Shown: positions 21,553-29,097 of the stretch, one piece after another | Position numbering within the stretch: the first letter of the stretch is position 1 | Layout: each line of letters begins with the position of its first letter | Origin: a virus | DNA length: 47,124 nucleotides | IMG/VR virus record: IMGVR_UViG_3300025327_000052 | Location: 1-47,124 of that record | Direction: 5' to 3' (one strand) | The notes under the pieces: generated by a model | What the model was told of the DNA's origin: nothing | Database searches by the model: none | Seen by the model: the letters and a program-made list of their open reading frames with translations, nothing else | Translations under genes and position numbers: made by a program

Positions 21553-22211
21553 CGTGGGCCCTCGGCGTGCTGGCCTGGAACGACCCCGCCAGTTGCCGGC
21601 GAACGATCACGGCCCTCGCGGCCGGCGTCTCCGGGGAGTACACGATCACCGTCCTGGACAACGGGTCCGTCGTGCCGATGGCCCTTGATCCCGGAGTCAC
21701 GATCAGTCGGCAACCGAAGAATCTGGGGGCCGGCGGCGGACTGACCGCCCTGGTCAGTTCACTGCTCCACACCGGCGCGGAGGCCCTCCTCTGTGTCGAG
21801 GATGACTGGATCCTCGAGACGCCCCTGGCGCTGGCGGCGTTGGAGCCGCTCCTGATCGATCCGACGGTGGGCCAGATCCGCCTCGGCCGCCGGCCGGCCG
21901 TGCCGGGGACGAAGTACTACACCTACGGCCTGAGTGGGGCAGACGCCGACGCGGCCGCAAGGCAGGTGCATGCGCCGGTCGGGGAGTACCTCCATGGCCA
22001 CTATCAGCGGCTGCGGACGCTGTGGTCGAACAATCCGTTCGCCTGTACGCGCGCGGTGGCGCGCCGATTTCTTCTCACGGGCCTAGATGAACTCCGCATG
22101 GCGCGGCCGTACTACGCGGCGGGGCTCCAGACGATTTCGACGACGCCCGGACATTTCCGGCACCAGGGCGAGATCCGTGACCGACGCGCGAGGAGTGGAT
22201 GGACAAAGTAG
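21549..22211 (+). CDS. GT-A-type glycosyltransferase (220 aa)
   Basis: GTG start by GTGA overlap. Follows a family-2-like plan: short N-terminal strand, YTITVLDNGS (31-40), NLGAGGG (58-64), then LCVEDDW (81-87) as the DxD-type metal and nucleotide-sugar site. No membrane segment, so it works in the cytoplasm. Its 3' end overlaps the dehydratase by 13 bases. Confidence 0.75.
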   Translation: MTWALGVLAWNDPASCRRTITALAAGVSGEYTITVLDNGSVVPMALDPGVTISRQPKNLGAGGGLTALVSSLLHTGAEALLCVEDDWILETPLALAALEPLLIDPTVGQIRLGRRPAVPGTKYYTYGLSGADADAAARQVHAPVGEYLHGHYQRLRTLWSNNPFACTRAVARRFLLTGLDELRMARPYYAAGLQTISTTPGHFRHQGEIRDRRARSGWTK

Positions 22212-23080
22212 TCATTACCGGAGGGTCGGGTCTACTTGGACGCGCGTTGCTGGCGCGCTTGGCCGGCGACGCCGAACTCACGGTGATTTCCCGATCCGAA
22301 ACGCCCCAGTTGCCACTCCGGCGAATGTATCCGAGCGTGCGGTTCCTCTTGGGGGATGTCCGCGACCGGCGCTTCCTCGCGACGGCCTTCGCCGGGCAGG
22401 ATGCCGTCATTCATGCGGCCGCCTTGAAGCATGTCGATCTCTCCGAACGGGAACCGACCGAGTACGTCAGCGTCAACGTCGAGGGCTCACGCCTGGTCGT
22501 CAGGGAAGCCCGGGCAGCCGGCGCCCGCGTGGTCGGGATTTCGACGGACAAGGCCTGCCAACCCTACAACGTGTACGGCCTATCGAAGCTGCTCATGGAG
22601 CGCATGTTCTGCGAGCAGGGCCAGATCGCCGTGCGGTATGGGAACGTTTTCGGCTCGGACGGGTCGGTCATCCCGACCTGGCGCGCGCAACTCGCCGCGT
22701 CGGATCAGATCACCGTCACGGATCCCGAGATGACGCGGTTCTTCTTCCCGGTGGACGCCGCGGTTGACGAGGTTATCTGGGCGCTCGCCTGTGCGCCGGC
22801 GGGGTGTGTCGTCGTGCCACGGCTGCAGGCCGCGTCCTTGGCCGATCTCGCGACGGCCTTTCTCGCCCAGGCCGGACACGGCACGCTGATCGTGTCGGGA
22901 CGCCGGCCGGGGGAAAAACAACACGAGAGTCTACTCTCGGTCGAGGAAGGGAGACGCGCCACGGAACGAGAGGGCCGCGTCCTGGTGACGAGCGCCCCGG
23001 CCGCGTCGCCCCTGGCTCCCATCACCTCCGAGACAGCGGCGCGCCTCAGCGTGCAGGAGTTACAACAATGGATTGGCTGA
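22199..23080 (+). CDS. Nucleotide-sugar dehydratase/epimerase, PseB/CapD-like
   Basis: A 293-residue extended SDR enzyme. TGGSGLLG (7-14) binds NAD(P), GDVRD (52-56) and HAAALKHVD (72-80) follow, then ISTDKA (114-119) and YGLSK (126-130) with catalytic Tyr126 and Lys130. AAALKHV and STDKA are typical of UDP-N-acetylglucosamine 4,6-dehydratases of the PseB/FlaA1/CapD group, which make the precursor of deoxy-amino sugars. This is the only nucleotide-sugar-making enzyme of the block, so the phage appears to bring part of its own sugar pathway. AGGAG lies next to the start; overlaps the next gene by 13 bases. Confidence 0.85.
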   Translation: MDKVVITGGSGLLGRALLARLAGDAELTVISRSETPQLPLRRMYPSVRFLLGDVRDRRFLATAFAGQDAVIHAAALKHVDLSEREPTEYVSVNVEGSRLVVREARAAGARVVGISTDKACQPYNVYGLSKLLMERMFCEQGQIAVRYGNVFGSDGSVIPTWRAQLAASDQITVTDPEMTRFFFPVDAAVDEVIWALACAPAGCVVVPRLQAASLADLATAFLAQAGHGTLIVSGRRPGEKQHESLLSVEEGRRATEREGRVLVTSAPAASPLAPITSETAARLSVQELQQWIG

Positions 23081-24525
23081 CCCGACGGCAGGCGTATTCG
23101 TCCGCCTGCCTGAAACACGCTGCGGACTTTACGCGGGCCCCGGCCGCCTCGACCTTCAAGCGGGATCCGGACTATCGCGCGATCGTCGCCAATGATCTCC
23201 GCGATCTGACGACGACGACTGCCTTTCTGGAGTGGCACCAGGCCCGAGGACCGGTCAAGTCGATCGCCGCGCGCGTCGCGATGAACGACCGCTATGGCGC
23301 CCCCGTGCTTCATCAGATCGGCGGCCATCAGTGGTCGACCGGATCGCTCCGCTATCTGCAGGTGGCCGACGAGATCGGGTCGCAGGCGGCCATTGTGGAA
23401 ATCGGCGGCGGCTATGGGGGGCAACGACTCCTCTGTCCGGACGTCCGCGATTACACAATCGTGGACGTGGCCGAGGCGCTCGTCCTCGCAGAGGCCTACC
23501 TGGCGCCGAGCGGCCTTCCGACGACGTTCGTTGAAGTCGGGCAGCCTATCACGGTGCCTGAGGGCGCCTTCGTGCTCAGTGACTGGGCGTTATCCGAAGT
23601 GCCCGCCGATGTGTGTCGCGATCTCATCGACCGGATCGTTGCGCGGTGCGCCGCGGGCCGGTTCACGGTCGCCGTTGCCGCCGTCGATCGTCTGGTTGCG
23701 GCGCTCGGGCCGCACTTCGCGTCGATCACGAGTGAGCTCGAATCGCCGCGGACGTCCCATCACGACAACCGGGTCATTCGATGCAGTGGTCGGCCGACTG
23801 CTGCGCCGATCCGGCGCGTGCTCAAGGAACCGGCGCGCCCGGAGACCATTCGGCGGTTGACCGGCCTGCTCGAGGCACGCACGCCGTTCGCCTTCTCTCG
23901 GTGGGGCGATGGCGAATGGAGTGCCGTGTTAGGACGTGGCCATGCGAATTGTGACCAGCAACCGTATGCCGACGGGCTGCGGACGGCGTTGGCCGAGGTA
24001 CTCCGCGACGAGCCACCGTATTTGCTCGGGCTGCAACCGATGGCCGTGCGGCGATTCGGTCCAGAGATCGCGGCCTGGCTCGAACGCCATGGCCGGTGGC
24101 CCGCCTGGCTGAATGCCGACGTCTGGCACCAACTCTCCCGGAAGGGCGCCCTTGACACCGTCATCGATCTGCTCCGCGATCGCCCAGTCCTACTCGTGGG
24201 GCCCGCCTATCTGCAGGCGTTGGACGCGCGGGTGCCGCTCGTCGGACACGTCGACGTCCCGACGGTCGACGCGTATGCCGGCCTGGAGGCGATCCAGACG
24301 GACCTGGCCGACCAGCTCAGTCGCCTCGGGCCTGGCGGCGTGGTCGCGTTGAGCGCGGGGATGGTGACCAACGTGATCATTCATGAGTATTGCGGGCGGA
24401 GGCCCACACGGACGTCGCCAGCCACTACCACCTGGATCGACTTCGGGGCCGTCTGGGAGCCCTACGTCGGCCGGACGAATCGCACCTATCACGCGGAGAT
24501 CGTGCGACGGTTGGAGCGTCCCTGA
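23068..24525 (+). CDS. Two-domain protein: sugar O-methyltransferase fused to GT-D-type glycosyltransferase
   Basis: 485 residues. The N-terminal domain (about 30-245) has VEIGGGYGGQRLL (110-122), YTIVDVAEALVLAEAYL and a downstream SDWALSEVP, the pattern of putative sugar O-methyltransferases. The C-terminal domain (about 255-480) has FAFSRWGDGEWSAVLG (274-289), matching the conserved RFGDGE-type motif of GT-D fold glycosyltransferases (DUF1792). A fusion implies coupled transfer and methylation of the same sugar. ATG at 23068 is inside the end of the dehydratase gene; TGATG junction with the next. Confidence 0.7.
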   Translation: MDWLTRRQAYSSACLKHAADFTRAPAASTFKRDPDYRAIVANDLRDLTTTTAFLEWHQARGPVKSIAARVAMNDRYGAPVLHQIGGHQWSTGSLRYLQVADEIGSQAAIVEIGGGYGGQRLLCPDVRDYTIVDVAEALVLAEAYLAPSGLPTTFVEVGQPITVPEGAFVLSDWALSEVPADVCRDLIDRIVARCAAGRFTVAVAAVDRLVAALGPHFASITSELESPRTSHHDNRVIRCSGRPTAAPIRRVLKEPARPETIRRLTGLLEARTPFAFSRWGDGEWSAVLGRGHANCDQQPYADGLRTALAEVLRDEPPYLLGLQPMAVRRFGPEIAAWLERHGRWPAWLNADVWHQLSRKGALDTVIDLLRDRPVLLVGPAYLQALDARVPLVGHVDVPTVDAYAGLEAIQTDLADQLSRLGPGGVVALSAGMVTNVIIHEYCGRRPTRTSPATTTWIDFGAVWEPYVGRTNRTYHAEIVRRLERP

Positions 24526-25154
24526 TGCTGTCGGTCACCGTGGTCACCGCCACGATCGGGGATCGCACCGATCGGCTCCGCGCGCCGACGTGGGTCGCGC
24601 CGGACGTGCGCTATCTCTGCGTGAGCGATCGCCCGGTCGCGCTGCCGCCCTGGGAGTGGCTACCGTGTGACCCCCCGTCCGATCCCACCTGGGCGGCACG
24701 CGAATGGAAAGTGCGACTCCTCGAGCGCGTGGAGACCGATGTCAGCCTGTGGCTGGATGCCGCGTTTCGGCTCGATGTCAATCCGCGCACGTTCCTGCCG
24801 GCCCTGACTGACGTCGACGCCTTGATGTTCCCGCATCCCGACCGGCAGAGCATTACGGAGGAGGCGGGGGCGTTGCGGGCGGCCGGTTACGACGCGCCTG
24901 GACCGCAGGCGGCGGCGTATGCGCAGGACGGCCTGCCGGCCGCGCCGCCCCTCGCCAGCACCGGGTTCCTGCTCCGGCGGCACACGCCAGGCGTTGCGGC
25001 GTTCGGGGCCTACTGGTGGCGCGAATTGCAAGCCTGGGGGCACCCGCGCGATCAGATGAGCGTGAATTACGCCGCCTGGAAGACCGCGCTGCGCTGGGCG
25101 TGGCTGGAGGGGCACTACCGGCAGAACGCGTACGCGAAATGGTTCAAGACATGA
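24525..25154 (+). CDS. Glycosyltransferase-like protein (DUF616/TOD1-type pattern, 209 aa)
   Basis: Starts with a strand and VTATIGDRTDRL, then YLCVSDRP, WAAREWKVRLLE and SLWLDAAFRLDVNP (75-87). The LDA element takes the place of the DxD metal site in this kind of enzyme. The end contains HPRDQMSVNYA. The order resembles DUF616 glycosyltransferases; the match is by eye. ATGA with the following glycosyltransferase. Confidence 0.65.
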   Translation: MLSVTVVTATIGDRTDRLRAPTWVAPDVRYLCVSDRPVALPPWEWLPCDPPSDPTWAAREWKVRLLERVETDVSLWLDAAFRLDVNPRTFLPALTDVDALMFPHPDRQSITEEAGALRAAGYDAPGPQAAAYAQDGLPAAPPLASTGFLLRRHTPGVAAFGAYWWRELQAWGHPRDQMSVNYAAWKTALRWAWLEGHYRQNAYAKWFKT

Positions 25155-25897
25155 CGACAGGGGTAACGCTTCGAGTCAGTGTGCTGACGCCGACGCGGGA
25201 TCGGCCCCACGGGATCGCCCTAGCCGAACGCTGGATGGCCCACCAGACGCGTCCGCCAGACGAATGGATCATCGTGGATGACGGGCTGGAGCCGGCGCCG
25301 CTGACGCAGGGCCAGATCCATCTCCGGCGCGCGGCGGAGCCTGGCTGTGGCGGGGCGCAGAGTCTCTGTCGGAATCTGCTGTGGGGGCTGCCGCGGGTGA
25401 CCGGGGATGTCCTGGTGTTCTGGGAAGATGACGACTACTACGCGCCGACCCACCTCGAACGGATTCTCGCCCAACTCCAACGGCCGGGCGTGTTGATCGC
25501 CGGCGACGATCAACAACGCTATTACAACGTCGCGCATCGGCGCTGGCGGATCTTCAAAAATCGCGGCGCGTGTCTCTGCCAAACGGCCATCCGGCGAGAC
25601 GGGCTGGCGATCGTGGAACGGGCGGCGTGCCAATCGTTGAGTCGGCGCAGTTATGGCGTCGATGCGGGGATCTGGTCCCTGATGCCGCGCCACGCCAAGG
25701 CCCTCGATCGGACCGGCACCGTCGTCGGCATCAAGGGCCTCCCCGGTCAACCTGGCTTGGGGGTTGGCCATCGACCGATCGGTCCGGAGTGGCAGGCGGA
25801 TCTGGACGGGCGCGTCCTCCGGGAGTGGATCGGTCCAGACGCGGCCGTCTATCACGCGTCCGGACAGCCGGCGCTGCGATCGGTGGTGACGTCGTGA
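25151..25897 (+). CDS. Family 2 glycosyltransferase (248 aa)
   Basis: Typical GT-A plan: VSVLTPTRDRP (9-19), EWIIVDDGLEP (38-48), a GAQSLCRNLLWGL donor-side helix, VLVFWEDDDYYAP (87-99) with the DxD-like EDDD. It should transfer a sugar from a nucleotide donor. No membrane segment. GTGA overlap with the next gene of the same type. Confidence 0.82.
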   Translation: MTTGVTLRVSVLTPTRDRPHGIALAERWMAHQTRPPDEWIIVDDGLEPAPLTQGQIHLRRAAEPGCGGAQSLCRNLLWGLPRVTGDVLVFWEDDDYYAPTHLERILAQLQRPGVLIAGDDQQRYYNVAHRRWRIFKNRGACLCQTAIRRDGLAIVERAACQSLSRRSYGVDAGIWSLMPRHAKALDRTGTVVGIKGLPGQPGLGVGHRPIGPEWQADLDGRVLREWIGPDAAVYHASGQPALRSVVTS

Positions 25898-26565
25898 CGC
25901 GACTCGTTCAGGATGGGCGACCTGATGCGGTACGCGCTCGTGGAGGCGACCTCGTGATCCATCCGATGATTCCCTTCGCCCTCGATCTGAACCTTGGCGC
26001 GGCCTACAACCGCGCGATGGCGCTGATCCCGGACGGGGACTGGTGTGCATTTCTCGATCATGACGCCATGCTGCTCACGCGCGAGTGGTATGCCCAGCTC
26101 GTTGAGGCCGTTGAGTTCAAGCCTGACGCTGGCGCGTTCGTGGCGGTGACGAATCGGATCGATGCGGCCTGGCAACGGGCCCAAGAATCCGATCCAGAGA
26201 ATCACGACATCGGGTACCACACCGCGATCGGGCTCGCGCGCCTGCAGGTCCGGACGCTGCTCGACATCACGGACACGAAGGGATTCGGCGGCGTGTTCTT
26301 CGCGCTCTCTAAGGCGGCATGGATCGAGGCGGGCGGCTTCGCCGATGGCCTCCTCTGTGTCGACCATTCTATCCACTTTCGACTGCGACGGTCAGGCCGC
26401 CGGATCTATTTGATGGAAAACCTGTACATCTACCATCGGCGTCGCGCCTTCATCGGCAAGTTGCCGGAGGACACGCCGCGCGTCGCGAATTGCCCGTGCC
26501 GAGGGCCGGAACCGATGCCGACCGTTCGCCTCACGTTACCGACTCCGACTGCGAGGACCGTATGA
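25894..26565 (+). CDS. Family 2-type glycosyltransferase (223 aa)
   Basis: GTG start by GTGA overlap. Lacks the usual first strand; LNLGAAYNRAM (32-42) and CAFLDHDAMLL (51-61) with Asp55/Asp57 form the nucleotide-sugar site, and GFGGVFFALSKAAWIEAGGF is the family's acceptor-side motif. The short N-terminus suggests a reduced domain. Its 3' end overlaps the portal gene as ATGA, so the block is translationally coupled to the structural genes. Confidence 0.75.
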   Translation: MTRLVQDGRPDAVRARGGDLVIHPMIPFALDLNLGAAYNRAMALIPDGDWCAFLDHDAMLLTREWYAQLVEAVEFKPDAGAFVAVTNRIDAAWQRAQESDPENHDIGYHTAIGLARLQVRTLLDITDTKGFGGVFFALSKAAWIEAGGFADGLLCVDHSIHFRLRRSGRRIYLMENLYIYHRRRAFIGKLPEDTPRVANCPCRGPEPMPTVRLTLPTPTARTV

Positions 26566-28094
26566 AATCCCACTGGCTCGACCGTGTCACGTCCGGTATT
26601 GCGCCCGCCTGGACGCTGCGACGGCAGCGGGCTCGCGCGGCGATGGACCTGCTGGCGCGACACTACGAGGCCGCCGGCACGGGACGCCGAACGCAGGGGT
26701 GGCGTCGGTCCAGCGGCGACGCTAACGCCGTGGTCGGGCCCGCGCTCACCCGGCTGCGCGAGAACGCGCGGGACCTGGTCCGGAACAATCCGTTCGCGGA
26801 GAGTGCCCTGAGCACGATCGCGGATCACGCGGTCGGTACCGGCATTATCGCGAAGCCCGTGCCGGCGGATGGACGCGCGTTGGCCGCCTGGCAAGCGTGG
26901 GCCGAGACGACGGCCTGTGATGCGGACAACCGGCACGACTTCTACGGCCTGCAGAAGTTGGTCATGCGCACCGTGGTGGAATCGGGGGAGGTTCTCGTCC
27001 GGCGCCGGATCCGCCGCCTCGACGACAACCTCCCGATCCCGATGCAGATCCAGGTCCTGGACCCGGACTTTCTTGACACGTCCAAGGACACGACGGGCCT
27101 GACCGGCAACGGCCGCATCATCCAGGGCGTGGAGTTCGACGGCATCGGCCGGCGCATCGCCTATTGGCTCTTTCCGCAGCATCCCGGCTCCTCGCTGAGC
27201 ACGATGGGGGCGTCGGTGCGGGTGCCGGCGGACTCTGTGCTCCACGTCTTTCGACCGACGCGGCCGGGGCAGGTGCGGGCACCGAGCTGGTTCGCGCCGG
27301 TCCTGCTGCGGTTCAAGGATTTCGACGAGTTCGAAGACGCGACGCTGATGAAGCAGAAGATCGCGGCGTGCTTGGCGGTCCTCACGACCGATCCGGATGG
27401 GTCGGCCTCCCCGCTCGGCACGGCGGATGACACGCAGACGCCCGTGGTGGACAGCCTGGAGCCTGGGATGATCATGAACCTGACGCCCGGACGGGATGTG
27501 CACGTGGTGGAGCCGCCCCAGGCGCGAGACTACGAGTCCTATTCCAAGACGGTGCTCCGCGCGATCGCCACCGGCATCGGCGTGACCTATGAGGATCTGA
27601 CCGGGAGCTACGAAAACCTCCCCTTCTCCGCGGCGCGCATGTCCAGGATTCGCCACTGGGCGCGCGTCGAGGACTGGCGCTGGCGGATCCTGATCCCGCA
27701 GTTCTGCGATCCGGTCTGGGCGTGGGCGATGCAGGCGGCCGTGATCATGAATCAAGTCATCGGCATGCCGGGCGCCGAGTGGACCGCGCCCCCGCCGCCG
27801 ATGGTGGACCCGGTCAACGAAGGCCTGGCCTACCAGCGCAACGTCCGGACGGGCATCCAGAGCCTGTCCGACGCGATTCGTGAGCGCGGGTACGACCCGG
27901 ACACGCTCTTCGCCGAGATGGCGGCCGACAACAAGAAGCTCGACGACCTTGGACTGGTGGTCGACAGCGATCCTCGCAAGATGACGCAGGCGGGTCAAGC
28001 GCAATCGCCGCTGGCCGACGCGCCTGACGCGCGAGACGCTGACGCCACCCGATCCCGTTCCTCGTTTCTGACGGCGGTCGGGGGGCGTCAGTGA
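26562..28094 (+). CDS. Portal protein, lambda gpB-like
   Basis: A 510-residue portal of the lambda family: ARDLVRNNPFAESALSTIADHAVGTGI near residue 72, the GEVLVRRRIR strand, QVLDPDFLD, ADSVLHVFRPTRPGQVRAPSW and MKQKIAACLAVL, then SYENLPFSAARMSRI. It forms the dodecameric ring at the unique head vertex through which DNA enters and leaves and to which the tail joins. It is preceded by the glycan block rather than directly by gpW as in lambda. GTGA overlap with the glycosyltransferase that follows. Confidence 0.92.
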   Translation: MKSHWLDRVTSGIAPAWTLRRQRARAAMDLLARHYEAAGTGRRTQGWRRSSGDANAVVGPALTRLRENARDLVRNNPFAESALSTIADHAVGTGIIAKPVPADGRALAAWQAWAETTACDADNRHDFYGLQKLVMRTVVESGEVLVRRRIRRLDDNLPIPMQIQVLDPDFLDTSKDTTGLTGNGRIIQGVEFDGIGRRIAYWLFPQHPGSSLSTMGASVRVPADSVLHVFRPTRPGQVRAPSWFAPVLLRFKDFDEFEDATLMKQKIAACLAVLTTDPDGSASPLGTADDTQTPVVDSLEPGMIMNLTPGRDVHVVEPPQARDYESYSKTVLRAIATGIGVTYEDLTGSYENLPFSAARMSRIRHWARVEDWRWRILIPQFCDPVWAWAMQAAVIMNQVIGMPGAEWTAPPPPMVDPVNEGLAYQRNVRTGIQSLSDAIRERGYDPDTLFAEMAADNKKLDDLGLVVDSDPRKMTQAGQAQSPLADAPDARDADATRSRSSFLTAVGGRQ

Positions 28095-28828
28095 CCCCAC
28101 GGCTCGAGGCGGTCTACTTCGATGATGGCCCGTACGATGATTTCGCGAGACTCGCGCGGGTCCTCGAGCATACGGCTGACCAGCACTGCGGGGGCTGGCG
28201 GCGGGCCATCACGCGCCTGGATCCGCCGCGGCGCCGGGCGGGCAGCTCGTCCATGGTAGCGAATACCGTGAAGCTGAATCGCTGGTGTGACCTGGTCGCC
28301 TCGGCCGAGGACGGCGAGCAGATCCTGCTCCTCGACACGGATACGGCGCTGCTGCGCGCGATCGATGCGATCTGGGAGCGGCCGTTCGACGTGGCCTACG
28401 CCACTAAGGTGCACGACTTCCAGTTCAATCTCGGCGTGTTCTTCTTGCGGGTGACCGCGCGCGTCCGGACACTGTTCGAGACCTGGCGCGCGGAGAACGC
28501 GCGGCTCTTCCGCACATGGTCGGAGGACCCGACCTGGCGCACGCGGTATGGCGGCGTGAACCAGGCCTCCTTCGGGTCGCTGATCCAGACGGGCGCCCTC
28601 GAGGGGGTGGACGTCTGCGAGCTCGCCTGCGCCGAATGGAACTGCGAGGAGAGCGCCTGGCCGGCGTTCGATCCGGCGGTGACGCGAATCCTTCATCTGA
28701 AAGGTGCCCTGCGGCGATCCGTGTTTCATCGGCAGACCCCTCCGGCGGACCTGCTGCCGGCGGTCTCGGCTTGGCGCCAGCTCGACCGTGAGTCGCGTCG
28801 CGGCGCGAAGGCGGCCGCGGCGTCATGA
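28091..28828 (+). CDS. Glycosyltransferase-like protein (245 aa)
   Basis: GTG start by GTGA overlap with the portal. QILLLDTDTALL (77-88) is a DxD-type site of GT-A fold enzymes; FNLGVFFLRVTARVRTLFETW and NQASFGSLIQTGALEGV resemble family 8-like retaining or nucleotide-diphospho-sugar transferases. It is the eighth glycan gene, separated from the other seven by the portal. Its start and end both overlap structural-operon genes. Confidence 0.7.
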   Translation: MTPRLEAVYFDDGPYDDFARLARVLEHTADQHCGGWRRAITRLDPPRRRAGSSSMVANTVKLNRWCDLVASAEDGEQILLLDTDTALLRAIDAIWERPFDVAYATKVHDFQFNLGVFFLRVTARVRTLFETWRAENARLFRTWSEDPTWRTRYGGVNQASFGSLIQTGALEGVDVCELACAEWNCEESAWPAFDPAVTRILHLKGALRRSVFHRQTPPADLLPAVSAWRQLDRESRRGAKAAAAS

Positions 28829-29049
28829 TCACCAGTCACGAACTGCAGAATCACGGCGTGAACCCCGAGTCCCTCACGGAGCGGCAGCAGGAGGCCCTGA
28901 CGCTGGTCCGGGACTACTATCGGGTCGCAAGTGAGCCGCCGTCCTACGGCTGGCTGGCCCGGCGCCTGGGCGTGAGTCGGCAGACCGCCGCGGAGTATAT
29001 CCAGACGCTGAGGCGCAAGCGGTGGCTCGACGACGAACGGACCCCCTGA
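28825..29049 (+). CDS. Winged-helix DNA-binding protein, LexA-N-terminus-like (74 aa)
   Basis: ATGA start. TERQQEALTLVRDYY, then PSYGWLARRLGVSRQTAAEYIQTLRRKRWL reproduces the winged helix of LexA N-terminal domains and related phage regulators; there is no LexA protease domain. A DNA-binding regulator in the middle of the structural genes is unusual. The start motif ITSHELQNHG also appears, slightly altered, in the gene at 20146. The next gene lies in the same frame 16 codons later. Confidence 0.72.
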   Translation: MITSHELQNHGVNPESLTERQQEALTLVRDYYRVASEPPSYGWLARRLGVSRQTAAEYIQTLRRKRWLDDERTP

Positions 29050-29097
29050 CAAAACCGCAGCTTACGGTCCACGGGATTTCCTGGCAGGCTCCAGGAC

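Noticed and set aside
26430-28100. Minus-strand ORF of 556 codons opposite the portal
   Set aside because: Antisense shadow; the portal frame is well supported and the antisense product is Arg-rich and featureless.
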